A stretch of 64,000 bases of DNA from Parachlamydiales bacterium (GCA_041671045.1 JBAZCF010000003.1:124001-188000), one strand, 5' to 3'. Counted from the first letter of the stretch, positions 26,101 through 34,063 are shown. Notes: generated by a model not told the origin, from the sequence alone. Numbers and translations: made by a program.

Positions 26101-27565
26101 AGATGTGAAGGCATGGAGTGGTTTCAACCTGCCTGAGATATGGAATGATACACATTGGATCACTGTAGACAAATACTGCGAACATTATGGCATCGAGAAA
26201 AAAGAAACCCTTAGAAAAACCATAAAAGAATGGTTTAATAAGATTAAGAAGCATTGCGCAACATATCTTTACTCAGAAAATTATATATATCAAGAAATGC
26301 CCACACCAAAACCAGAAACAACCTCTGCCACGGATAGTTCAAAAAAGAAAGATCCAAAAGATCCTTATGAAATTTTAGGAGTACCGCGTACGGAACAGGA
26401 TTTTGCCGTATTCAAAATGGCATATCGAAAACTTTCACGAAAATACCATCCGGATAAAAACAAGGATCCTATTACACACGAAAAATTCAAAACGCTTAAA
26501 CCTGCGCTAGAAACTATTAGAAAAAATCTATTAGGTAAGACGGGATTCTTTATGTTTGATCCCAACCTTACATTGGAAGAAACTTTTAAGCTGGCAAAGG
26601 AATATTATGACAGTCTTGTAGGAAAAAAACGCTTAATCGAACTTTCCCATCATAAAGAAACCTTGTCCCAATGGAATAACTTTTTGTTGGAGTATCAAAA
26701 ATGTTTGGATCTTCCTTCAGAAGACAAGCTTTTAAAACTCTTTGTCAAACGACAATCTATGTTCATTCAGGAGGAATATGATTTTTACAATGTGTTGGTC
26801 TTGCTTAAAGAATTGAACTACCCTACAAAATGGATGACGAAGGATGAAGGGCATGCGTTATTACTGACCAATAGGGAAAAAATATATGCGCTCTACCAGG
26901 AATGGGTTCAGAAGGGAATAAGTGGTTTCAAAACATATGAGCTCGCTAATGTTCACATCTCCGTTTATTTATACGTCATCGACAGTTACATCGCTTGCAC
27001 AAGGCAACTTGTGGATTTATCTGTAATGGAAGGGGATAAAGCCCAAGCTTTTGATCTACGAGAAAAACTGAGTGAATGGATTGATAGCGCTCGCAAAGAG
27101 TTGGAGCAAATGCTCTCGCGTGCCTATAAGAATACCAGGGAGTTTGATCTTTTAGTTTTATTCCATAATGATAAACCAAATTTTACTGTTCCCGATTTCG
27201 GAGTACCTCAAGAAGAGAGTGCTTCTACTGAAAATAAAGAAGAAAATAGCTCTGTAGATAACGATTCTGATTCAGAAGAATTATTAGAAATTGATTCCGG
27301 AGAGATGCCGCATATAAAAAGTGCGCCAACAGACCCTATGCTCACTTTAGAGTATACGGAGGAATGGGAAAGGAATAAAGAGGCTGCTACTGAAGAGACA
27401 AGTGCGGTTCAAGATTCTAATGCTGCCCCTGTGGACAATACTGAAACGGAGATTGAGCTTAAGAAGAAAGGTAAAAAACCGACACTAAGCAAAAATATAA
27501 AACAGAACTTAAAACACTTAGACGTACATGTAAAATGGCTAGGGTTTTATATAAGCATGTCCTAG
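23141..27565 (+). CDS. 1474-residue repeat protein with a J-domain
   Basis: A very large soluble protein made of three parts. Residues ~40-1040 hold nine diverged repeats of about 100-120 residues. Each starts with a LS..HIGK-type helix and an R-V-Y-P-like strand, followed by a W-x-F/Y-I/V-P strand, then D-S/N-Y-W and a short helix, and ends in a linker such as APVDGHHP..P..KVYPE. Residues ~1070-1135 form a J-domain (PYEILGV start) with the essential HPD motif at 1103-1105, which in DnaJ proteins stimulates Hsp70 ATPase. A helical region and an acidic then basic tail follow. There is no signal peptide. The repeat family is unknown to me. A host-directed Hsp70 co-chaperone or a private DnaK partner are both possible. 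The stop codon lies within a dispersed repeat. Confidence 0.8.
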   Translation: MSVNNSLGFNLNARSFVPATTSKVPEVEFNPEYTAQKTYSELGSRLSFSMIGTKVLRVYPCTVGGEHLWTFVPPSLFLDDIRNSSLIFSRFVDRKPLFIVNGKETFFLPEFNDANWITEEDFLNHREKIREKTAPRLHGANPSNSHQEVISAGKVNARSLTPQDKGKKFVRITPMVDEAVCEYYWDFVPKDNETPQELQNRIPFLTALTDETMTFSLHRQDEEYPIECNEAVWITINEYFAYKKEHGPAADAPKWGAHPVKLQLIVSDEKFPLLSEADIGKIFVRSYPHYDQKNHAYQWCYICEPKTLDVRKLALVLRKITSTDLIFSYFKEGNASEQGFRMDTKWNDGYWTPVDTYCEKQGFSFFENDPAFMHLPGYVFRRSFKELEGEKISDDLIGKKLVRLHPYLSKTTYKWKYIPKEATPKAVVDAAVELSKKDGKYFVGKYSRPCNDNYWMELNQFFKKLNLTYVYEPVDGHHPTNPEWKVFPELGEPLSEKHINKRVVRVYPYLEKEKFQWDIIPRLLTINALIDVSAYVRSSNKLFLDKYNYLTPNVLKDSYWIEINEFISKLDLPYESAPVDGRHPVNKTRVYTEWGEKLSAKHIGRNVLRVYPYKEEKNMRDVQIRRYNWQFIPNKETYDEVESASYEIDEFKGRLHHNYFSNYFSRNNDLRPFEEDSFWMSSDEFMEKLNIPFPYGPVDGHHPERPQQKVYPEWGEKLSEKHIGQHMVRVYPSRDMRYIWDYIPLKAKRKHINCLKLHRTKEGQYYLGRNESKRAVEDSYWLTAKEFAEKLNIPLRNAPVNGSDPARPERKVYPELGRILNKDHIGKMVKRVYPFHRKLSYWWDYIPMSGSEENVKDSLLRPLTILSEIKDDGSLVIKQSEGSFSLSKKWNDGNWALAEDIFAHAVSKRFLPEPPAISLSVYPQQKASALLGQKLKEVYVKEAKFIRSYPNIEMTDQASQWRFIPEKLTLKAVLKAAEEVEQFFKEKDVKAWSGFNLPEIWNDTHWITVDKYCEHYGIEKKETLRKTIKEWFNKIKKHCATYLYSENYIYQEMPTPKPETTSATDSSKKKDPKDPYEILGVPRTEQDFAVFKMAYRKLSRKYHPDKNKDPITHEKFKTLKPALETIRKNLLGKTGFFMFDPNLTLEETFKLAKEYYDSLVGKKRLIELSHHKETLSQWNNFLLEYQKCLDLPSEDKLLKLFVKRQSMFIQEEYDFYNVLVLLKELNYPTKWMTKDEGHALLLTNREKIYALYQEWVQKGISGFKTYELANVHISVYLYVIDSYIACTRQLVDLSVMEGDKAQAFDLREKLSEWIDSARKELEQMLSRAYKNTREFDLLVLFHNDKPNFTVPDFGVPQEESASTENKEENSSVDNDSDSEELLEIDSGEMPHIKSAPTDPMLTLEYTEEWERNKEAATEETSAVQDSNAAPVDNTETEIELKKKGKKPTLSKNIKQNLKHLDVHVKWLGFYISMS

Positions 27566-27690
27566 TATAGAAGTGCGGAGACTTGTCTCCGTTTTCCCTG
27601 TCCTCGACTTGTCGAGGACACTTAATCTTTTGAATAACATTGTGTAAGATGCCCTCGACAAGTCGAGGGCAATGAAAGCGGCGACAAGTC
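27557..27690. repeat. Two paired-hairpin repeats in opposite orientation
   Basis: The direct copy has hairpins GCGGAGAC-TT-GTCTCCGT (27575-27592) and TGTCCTCGAC-TT-GTCGAGGACA (27599-27620). The inverted copy has GCCCTCGAC-AA-GTCGAGGGC (27651-27670) followed by gcggcgacaagtccttgc. Compared with the copy after lpd, base changes on one side of each stem are matched on the other. The direct copy begins in the last two codons of the J-domain gene. Confidence 0.85.
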
Positions 27691-27697
27691 CTTGCGG

Positions 27698-27977
27698 TTC
27701 TACATAACTTTCTATTGAATAATTTTAAGGATTACTCTCCATTACTCATACGTAACTGCGAAGCAGTATTTTGCCACGAAGTGGCTACATTAGTGATTCA
27801 TTCTAGCCTAATCTTAAATCTGCCGCCACTTTGTGGCTTGATTCTAGGGGTACCCTTTCCATGCGTTTTTCGCTTCGCTCATTCACACATGGCTAACATC
27901 ATGTAGCCACTTCGTGGCAAAATACTGCTTCGCAGTCAGTAAATATAAGAAAATTGTCAATAGAAAGTTATGTAGAA
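27698..27977. mobile_element. MITE-like element with 21-bp terminal inverted repeats
   Basis: A 280-base element bounded by perfect 21-bp inverted repeats (27698-27718 and 27957-27977). Inside is a second perfect inverted repeat of 36 bp (27755-27790 and 27901-27936). Each of its arms holds two small palindromes, ACTGC-GAA-GCAGT and GCCAC-GAA-GTGGC. It encodes no credible protein. The flanks (gcggcgacaagtcc on the left, ctcctatactaag on the right) match the two halves of an inverted hairpin repeat, as if inserted into it. Decayed or partial relatives lie at 31075-31170 and 33887-34036. Confidence 0.75.
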
Positions 27978-28007
27978 CTCCTATACTAAGAGATAGTTTT
28001 GCTAAAA

Positions 28008-28643
28008 TTAATATAATACAGGCTTAACACGTGCGTAAACAGCTTCACGTTGCGTGCCATTGATGATGTAAAAGGAATCAAAGTGGGTCTCATCAAAATT
28101 CGCTCCTATACAAACAGTATTGCCCGAGGAGAAATAACCTAGTTTTTCTTTAAGCATCCAAACAGATCCGTCATTAAGGGTCAGTTTTTTAGCGGAAGGT
28201 GTCGGTCTTTTATTTTTAGGTGTTGTTGCATCAGGCGCTTCGGTGTTCTCATAGATTTTCTCACAGGCGACAACATATTTAGGTTGCGACGCATGTCTTG
28301 CTAACATCACGCGAATTTTTTCGCCATTGTTGTGGTTGACGAGTTCGAATTTATGCTCTCGTTTGAAGAAGTACCAGGTTGGTCGGACACCTACATGCAC
28401 CCAATCGCCTGGAACGAAACGGTTTAGTTTTTGGCTGTCTTCAGGGTGAGTCTTCCAAGCAGATCCGTCACTCAATACGATGGTTGCATCACCTGCAAAT
28501 TGGTTATAGCGATCGCCCTCATAGGTATAAAAGGTGGAGACCCGCTGCATGATCGCAGGATAAGACTCTAATCGCGCTTTAGCGGAAAGGACGGTAACAA
28601 ATGTCATGCAAAGCATTAAGGCTAAACAGATTTTACGTAACAT
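28008..28643 (-). CDS. Exported hypothetical protein with two similar domains
   Basis: I chose the ATG at 28643 (211 residues), which starts directly with a good signal peptide (MLRKICLALMLCMTFVTVLS, cleavage near AKA). A GTG at 28682 would add 13 hydrophilic residues. The mature protein contains two related beta-rich units: one with LSDGSAWKTHPEDS...FVPGDWVHVG and a second with LNDGSVWMLKEKL...FSSGNTVCIG. Each has a D-G-S-x-W turn followed by a G-hydrophobic strand, suggestive of small barrels. A Pro/Thr/Lys linker joins them. No catalytic motif is visible. It is probably periplasmic or secreted. Confidence 0.6.
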   Translation of the reverse strand: MLRKICLALMLCMTFVTVLSAKARLESYPAIMQRVSTFYTYEGDRYNQFAGDATIVLSDGSAWKTHPEDSQKLNRFVPGDWVHVGVRPTWYFFKREHKFELVNHNNGEKIRVMLARHASQPKYVVACEKIYENTEAPDATTPKNKRPTPSAKKLTLNDGSVWMLKEKLGYFSSGNTVCIGANFDETHFDSFYIINGTQREAVYARVKPVLY

Positions 28644-28784
28644 ACTTAAACTCTCGTTGTTTTTTTGTTTCCAGAAGTTCACTTTTCAAGAAGTTTAAGA
28701 GATTAAATTAAATGTTGTATTAAGAAAAATAAAATAAGAAATAAAATTAAAGAAAGGCCTTCGCTTGAACTGTTGAAAGAGACT

Positions 28785-28813
28785 TTGACATTATACCCTA
28801 TGCACCTTACGAT
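28785..28813 (+). promoter_or_regulatory. Sigma-70-like promoter of sdaA
   Basis: TTGACA (28785-28790) is followed after 17 bases by TACGAT (28808-28813), leaving a leader of about 40 bases before the sdaA ATG, with GCGGAG as ribosome site. Confidence 0.65.
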
Positions 28814-28858
28814 AGTAGGTCAATTTTAAACTTATAATATTATTAGCGGAGTTTCTTT

Positions 28859-30241
28859 ATGGCTATTAGTGTATTTGACCTTTATTCGATCGGAATAGGT
28901 CCGTCTAGCTCGCATACTGTAGGACCCATGCGCGCAGCTCGTCGTTTTGCACTAGAGCTCAATGACTTAAAACTTTTGTCCGAAACGGGGCGTATTAAAA
29001 CAGAACTTTATGGATCACTGGCGCTCACAGGGAAAGGTCATAATACCGACATCGCAATATTATTGGGATTAAGTGGTTACACTCCCGAAGGTGTGAATCC
29101 CGATGCTGTCCCGGAAATTACATCTTCCATTCGTAACAACCGTAAACTCAGTATACTTCTGAAACATGAAATGACGTTCAATGAAGCGGACGACTTATTA
29201 TTTCATGGAGACAAACTATTACCTTACCATCCCAATGGGATGCGATTCAGCGCGTTTGACATAAATGGCAAGTTGCTCCTTGAAAAAGTTTTTTATTCTG
29301 TCGGCGGGGGATTTATTGTAGATCATTCCGAAGCTGCGAGAGATGACACGCTCGGCGACCATCATCACCCTTTACCCCATCCATTTGCCACAGCCGAAGC
29401 CATGCTGGATCACTGTCGTACCCATAACTTTTCTATAAAGGAGCTTATGCTCCGCAATGAACTGACCTGGAGAACTCAAGAAGAAATCCATGCAGGGATT
29501 TTAAGAATTTGGGAAGTGATGTGTTTCTGTACAGAAAGGGGATGCCATCAAGAAGGAATTCTTCCCGGCGGATTAAATGTCCGTCGCCGTGCAGCAAAAC
29601 TTTGGCAAAGCCTGGAGCAACGCAAAAAAGAAGGCAAAGAATCCCCTGCGGAAGTTATGGAATGGGTAAGTCTTTGGGCTTTAGCGGTTAATGAAGAAAA
29701 TGCCGCCAGTGGCAGAGTCGTCACTGCCCCTACAAATGGTTCAGCGGGGGTTATACCGGCCGTACTACACTATCTTGTAAAATATTATCCCGAGATCGAC
29801 GAAGAAGGAATCATTACCTTCTTCCTAGTTTCAGGCGCCATAGGCATTCTCTATAAAGAAGGGGCTTCTATCTCTGCTGCTGAAATGGGCTGTATGGGTG
29901 AAGTCGGCGTAGCGTGTTCGATGGCCGCTGCCGGATTAACCGCCGCTCTCGGCGGTACGAATGAGCAGATAGAAAATGCTGCCGAAATCGGAATGGAACA
30001 TAATTTAGGGTTAACTTGCGATCCCATCCTAGGCCTTGTCCAAATTCCGTGCATCGAAAGAAATACAATGGGAGCGGTAAAAGCTATCAATGCAGCATTA
30101 TTAGCTCTTGCAGGGGATGGGTTACATCGTGTATCTCTAGATCAAGTAATAGCAACAATGCGGCAGACCGGCAAAGACATGAAGAGCATCTATAAAGAGA
30201 CTTCTCAAGGCGGCCTTGCTGTCAACGTACCCGAGTGTTAA
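28859..30241 (+). CDS. sdaA: L-serine dehydratase, single-chain iron-sulfur type
   Basis: Converts L-serine to pyruvate and ammonia using an oxygen-labile 4Fe-4S cluster. The 460-residue chain joins the beta domain (start VFDLYSIGIGPSSSHTVGPM, with the family's GPSSSHT substrate loop at ~14-20) and the alpha domain. The alpha domain contains APTNGSAGVIPAVLHY, the glycine- and cysteine-rich stretch EMGCMGEVGVACSMAAAG, and CDPILGLVQIPCIERN, which supply cluster cysteines. The length is normal for the fused form. A good promoter lies upstream. The alpha/beta hydrolase gene starts four bases after the stop, so the two are co-transcribed. Serine from imported peptides could feed pyruvate this way. 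Confidence 0.94.
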   Translation: MAISVFDLYSIGIGPSSSHTVGPMRAARRFALELNDLKLLSETGRIKTELYGSLALTGKGHNTDIAILLGLSGYTPEGVNPDAVPEITSSIRNNRKLSILLKHEMTFNEADDLLFHGDKLLPYHPNGMRFSAFDINGKLLLEKVFYSVGGGFIVDHSEAARDDTLGDHHHPLPHPFATAEAMLDHCRTHNFSIKELMLRNELTWRTQEEIHAGILRIWEVMCFCTERGCHQEGILPGGLNVRRRAAKLWQSLEQRKKEGKESPAEVMEWVSLWALAVNEENAASGRVVTAPTNGSAGVIPAVLHYLVKYYPEIDEEGIITFFLVSGAIGILYKEGASISAAEMGCMGEVGVACSMAAAGLTAALGGTNEQIENAAEIGMEHNLGLTCDPILGLVQIPCIERNTMGAVKAINAALLALAGDGLHRVSLDQVIATMRQTGKDMKSIYKETSQGGLAVNVPEC

Positions 30242-30245
30242 AACC

Positions 30246-31064
30246 ATGGAAACAGAAATCAAGCGTGATGTGATCAGGGTAGACGAACGTCATCCCATAC
30301 AATTCAAAGTCGGCCATCAGAACCTTTTTGGGATGATGCATATGCCTTTGATAGGACAGAAAGTTCCTGCCGTACTTATCTGCCATGGTTTGGGCGGAGA
30401 TAAAAATGGCCGCTACCGCGCCTATGTCATCCTTGCCCGTATGTTAGCAGAGAACGGCATCGCCTGCATGCGCTTTGATTATCGCGGCTGCGGTGACAGT
30501 GAAGGGGAATTTAGCCAAGTCACATTAAGCTCCCAAGTTGAAGATGCTATTGCGGCCTCTCACTTCTTGCAACACTATCCCGGCATTGACAACACGCGTT
30601 TGGGGATTTTTGGGCGTTCTTTCGGAGGGCTTATAGCCGTTCATGCTGCAGCAAAGACGAAAGCATTTTGCAGTATAGGACTTTGGTCTGCAGTGTTTAA
30701 TGGCGAACCATGGCGCGAAATCTGGGAACAGGCGCAAATGGGGACATTGCCTCAAGAACACTACAATGCAGCTATGACTGTTAACGGTCATATTGTGGAC
30801 GTACAACTATGGAAAGAGCTGTTCATGTCCGATACTTCAGGCTCATTAGGACATCTTCATGATATTCCTCTGCTTCATATTCACGGCGAAAAAGACGGCC
30901 GTGTCAGCGTAAGCCAAGCGGACGAGTATCACAAAATTCGCGAAGCTGCCCAAGCACCGAATCATTTTCTCCGTCTCAAAGAAAGTGATCATGATTTCAG
31001 CAATATCTGGGAAAGGGAAGAAGCTTTTGAATCTACCCTAGATTGGTTCAGGCAGACACTATAG
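30246..31064 (+). CDS. Alpha/beta hydrolase (serine esterase/peptidase type)
   Basis: A 272-residue alpha/beta hydrolase without a signal peptide. The oxyanion-hole region is CHGLGGDK. The nucleophile Ser125 lies in GRSFGG. Asp217 (HGEKDGRV) and His249 (ESDHDF) complete the triad. The fold matches BAAT/DUF1749-like and dienelactone hydrolase-like esterases, but the substrate cannot be named. I use the ATG at 30246 rather than an earlier TTG inside sdaA, since it lies four bases after the sdaA stop and begins the folded protein. It forms an operon with sdaA. Confidence 0.85.
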   Translation: METEIKRDVIRVDERHPIQFKVGHQNLFGMMHMPLIGQKVPAVLICHGLGGDKNGRYRAYVILARMLAENGIACMRFDYRGCGDSEGEFSQVTLSSQVEDAIAASHFLQHYPGIDNTRLGIFGRSFGGLIAVHAAAKTKAFCSIGLWSAVFNGEPWREIWEQAQMGTLPQEHYNAAMTVNGHIVDVQLWKELFMSDTSGSLGHLHDIPLLHIHGEKDGRVSVSQADEYHKIREAAQAPNHFLRLKESDHDFSNIWEREEAFESTLDWFRQTL

Positions 31065-31074
31065 ATAATAATAG

Positions 31075-31175
31075 TTTACTGACTGCTTCGCAGTCAGTAA
31101 ACGTAAGAAGGTTATCAATAGAAAGTTATGCAAAATTGCAAGGACTTGCCGCCGTTTGAATTTCCAAACAAAAAG
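31075..31175. repeat. Hairpin plus partial copy of the MITE-like/repeat end
   Basis: TTTACTGACTGC-TTC-GCAGTCAGTAAA (31075-31101) is a perfect 12-bp hairpin just after the hydrolase gene and may terminate it. The following cgtaagaaggttatcaatagaaagttatg matches the right end of the element at 27698-27977, and then gcaaggacttgccgccg matches the adjoining hairpin repeat. This is a fragment without the other end. Confidence 0.7.
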
Positions 31176-31237
31176 TTCTACATCAGGTAATTTTCTTGCT
31201 AGAGAAAATATGCCGACATATGAAATGTTAGGAGTTT

Positions 31238-32938
31238 TTGAAAAACTTTCTATTATGGATGGCCATGTCAGTGCATTCCTCTTGCAGCCCTTTACAACTC
31301 CAGCGTCAGCAATATCAGCCTAAGCTACCCTCCATCTTGGAGCATTTAAGGCAAGTCGGCGGCCATTTCAAAGCCCTTGACGGTAATGAAGCCGATCCTT
31401 CGATTTTAAGTCTTTTCCCCCAGACCAAGGATCAGGATGAAATTGTATTCTCTATTCAGTCTGGCTTACCGGCCCATACGCCCAAGAGGGTAGGGGTGCT
31501 TTTCTCCGGAGGACAAGCGTCCGGAGGGCATAATGTGATCACCGGCCTTTTTGATGCTTTAGTTAATCTGCATCACGAAAGCCGCCTTTTTGGATTTCTA
31601 GGGGGGCCTTCCGGTCTGATTTCTGATCAGCATGTTGAAATCACACACGACCTTGTCCAAAAGTACCGCAATCAAGGCGGCTTTGATATGATCGGTTCAG
31701 GCAGGACTAAAATAGAAACGTCAGCTCAATATGAGGCAGCCCTTTATACTGCAGAGCACCTAAAGTTAGATGCTATCGTTATCATAGGGGGAGATGATTC
31801 TAATACGAATGCGGCGTTACTTGCAGAATTCATTAAATCTAAAGGCCGCAATATCTGTGTTATTGGCGTCCCAAAAACGATAGATGGCGACCTGAAAAAT
31901 GAGCATATCGAAATTTCGTTTGGCTTCGATACGGCAAGCAAAACCTTTGCCGATATCATCGGTAATATTGCACGTGATGCCCTCTCGGCAAAAAAATACT
32001 ATCACTTTATACGGTTAATGGGGCGCTCTGCCTCTCACATCGCTTTGGAATGCGCACTGCAGACTCATCCTAATTATGTTGTGATTGCGGAGGAAGTATT
32101 GGAAAAAGCTAAAACACTGCAAAATATTACGGATGAAATCTGCGATGTCATCAGCCGGCGCGCTGCAGCAGGGAAAAACTACGGCATTATCTTGCTGCCG
32201 GAGGGGATTATAGAATTCATTCCGGAATTCCGTTTACTCATCAATGAACTTAATACCGTTTTAGCACCGGATAAACCGCACGCTCTAGCGCTGGATGCAG
32301 CAACTGATAAAAAGGCTCTTTTATCTACATTGCTTTCTGACGCATCCAATCAGTGTTTTAAATCAATACCGCAGGCCATTCAAGAGCAGCTATTAATGGA
32401 CCGTGATCCGCACGGTAATGTGCAGGTATCTAAGATTGAGACGGAGAAATTATTTATTACAGCCGTTGAAAAAGAGCTGGAAGAACGGAAACAGAAGGGT
32501 CTTTTTCAAGGAAAGTTCAGCGCTCAGGGGCACTTTTTGGGATATGAAGGACGTAGTTGCTACCCTTCAAATTTTGATTCCCAATATTGTAATGCCCTAG
32601 GTTACGTAGCGGCGCTGCTAATTCAGATGAGAGCTACGGGGTATATTGCCACAGTAAGTCGGCTTGCAGAAGCCGTAGACGAATGGCAGTGCGGGGGGAT
32701 TCCTCTTGTGAAGATGATGGCAATGGAAGAAAGGCACGGAAAACAAAAGCCGGTCATAAAAAAAGCTTTGGTAGACCTTAATAATGCTCCGTTTAAAACG
32801 TTAGCAAAATTACGTGACAGCTGGGTACAGGAAGATAAATATTGTTTTCCGGGACCTATACAATTTGCGGGGTTGCCTGCTTTGACGGAGGGGCGTACTT
32901 TTACTCTATTGTTGGAGAGCTCAAAAAATTTACAATAG
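31238..32938 (+). CDS. pfp: PPi-dependent phosphofructokinase, long form
   Basis: Diphosphate:fructose-6-phosphate 1-phosphotransferase, the reversible glycolytic enzyme of chlamydiae and plants. The 566-residue length fits the long PPi class. The phosphate-binding loop is FSGGQASGGHN near 89-99. GGDDS at 184-188 has the second Asp that marks PPi rather than ATP use. PKTIDGD at 212-218 carries the catalytic Asp. MGRSASHIALE binds the sugar phosphate. The start is uncertain: TTG 31238 has AGGAG only three bases upstream, and ATG codons at 31259 and 31265 are alternatives that remove 7-9 residues. The gene stands alone after a repeat fragment. Confidence 0.9.
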   Translation: MKNFLLWMAMSVHSSCSPLQLQRQQYQPKLPSILEHLRQVGGHFKALDGNEADPSILSLFPQTKDQDEIVFSIQSGLPAHTPKRVGVLFSGGQASGGHNVITGLFDALVNLHHESRLFGFLGGPSGLISDQHVEITHDLVQKYRNQGGFDMIGSGRTKIETSAQYEAALYTAEHLKLDAIVIIGGDDSNTNAALLAEFIKSKGRNICVIGVPKTIDGDLKNEHIEISFGFDTASKTFADIIGNIARDALSAKKYYHFIRLMGRSASHIALECALQTHPNYVVIAEEVLEKAKTLQNITDEICDVISRRAAAGKNYGIILLPEGIIEFIPEFRLLINELNTVLAPDKPHALALDAATDKKALLSTLLSDASNQCFKSIPQAIQEQLLMDRDPHGNVQVSKIETEKLFITAVEKELEERKQKGLFQGKFSAQGHFLGYEGRSCYPSNFDSQYCNALGYVAALLIQMRATGYIATVSRLAEAVDEWQCGGIPLVKMMAMEERHGKQKPVIKKALVDLNNAPFKTLAKLRDSWVQEDKYCFPGPIQFAGLPALTEGRTFTLLLESSKNLQ

Positions 32939-33031
32939 TTATCCTTGTTATATATCATAGTTGTTGTTGAGTTTACTTTTTTATAAATAAAAACTATTGT
33001 ATGATTCTGTTTTTATATTATATATAAGTTT

Positions 33032-33802
33032 ATGCGTACAATTATTTTACCCGATAACGAAGCTGCTAATGTTCATGTGCATGAGAAGCATTACAATTCT
33101 TCAAAGCAACCTTCGGTTTCTTTTTCCGGACGTGAATATGAAATTATTCGCTATGAGAAGCAATGCAAAAGCCCTTTGAATAATATTTTCAAGGCGTTTC
33201 TATGGACTCTCATTTCTTTTGGCTTTGGGCTTTTATCCGAAAACATACGCCATAAATGGGACAAGGGATTAACAGGAAAGAATGTTAAATTAGTGTATAT
33301 TCCTCAGCCTTCATTAAGCTGGGACGGCAAGTTTCTATGTAATCGTGATGACAATGATGCAGAGTTTGATACTAGCATGCAGAAAGCCGTAAAGCGCAGT
33401 ACAAAATGCGCCTTCGAGCGCATCAACATAGCGAGTTACAGGAAAAATTCTGGTCAGGTCAACGCGCTTTTTGCCATCGACGGAACTATTAGAGAACATG
33501 ATGTCTTGGACAATGGCCGCATTAGAATGGATTTCATGAAGTTTGCTCGCGGTAAATGCATCACTTTTATCGCTCCTCATGATAGTAACCGAATGCTTTA
33601 TTGGAATAGCATTGTAATAAAAAGTCGTCTTAACAAAGATAACAAAGATAAGAGCCTACTAATAGGCCACTACTTAGATACTTATCAACATGTTTTGCAT
33701 GTGATGACCGCATCTGAAATTAGTTATGTTAAATCTAAATCTTATTTACCCCCTCATCTAATTGCTTTGATCAGAGAAGGGAATATCGATAGAAACGTTT
33801 AA
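33032..33802 (+). CDS. Hypothetical protein with one hydrophobic segment
   Basis: I do not recognise this 256-residue protein. A hydrophilic N terminus of ~55 residues precedes a single hydrophobic stretch (NIFKAFLWTLISFGFGLLSEN, about residues 50-70). A basic ~180-residue domain follows with DNGRIRMDFMKFARGKCITF and a helical end. This may be a signal-anchor or an Inc-like insertion with one lobe. No catalytic motif is evident. The ATG at 33032 has no strong ribosome site. Neighbours (PPi-phosphofructokinase, a decayed repeat) give no functional clue. Confidence 0.55.
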   Translation: MRTIILPDNEAANVHVHEKHYNSSKQPSVSFSGREYEIIRYEKQCKSPLNNIFKAFLWTLISFGFGLLSENIRHKWDKGLTGKNVKLVYIPQPSLSWDGKFLCNRDDNDAEFDTSMQKAVKRSTKCAFERINIASYRKNSGQVNALFAIDGTIREHDVLDNGRIRMDFMKFARGKCITFIAPHDSNRMLYWNSIVIKSRLNKDNKDKSLLIGHYLDTYQHVLHVMTASEISYVKSKSYLPPHLIALIREGNIDRNV

Positions 33803-33886
33803 GCGGTTGCTAAGCATGGATTGCTAATGAATTCTAGTTTCATGCAGAACTTTTAAAGCTTCACTCAATTCCACATACCTATACCT

Positions 33887-34036
33887 AACTATGAAGCAGT
33901 ACTTTACAGCGGTAATTATGCTAATGAGGCATTATAACCCCTTCGTAAGTTCTGCCGCCACTCTTATGGCTTGATTCTTGAGGTACCCCTTTCCCTACGT
34001 TCATTCGCTTTGCACACTCTTATATCCAAATAGCAA
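33887..34036. repeat. Decayed copy of the MITE-like element interior
   Basis: The stretch holding actatgaagcagtactt, tctgccgccactcttatgg, cttgattcttgaggtacccc and tttccctacgttcattcgct aligns in order with 27751-27900, with many substitutions. The inverted-repeat arms are no longer intact. It fills most of the 325-base gap between two hypothetical genes. Confidence 0.6.
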
Positions 34037-34063
34037 CTCTTGTATGATTTTCAGTAGCGACTT

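Noticed and set aside
27715..27906. A 63-codon frame inside the MITE-like element
   Set aside because: Spans palindromic repeat DNA and is not maintained in the decayed copy.
27557..27977. CRISPR array
   Set aside because: Repeats are inverted and hairpin-forming, without regular spacers or cas genes.
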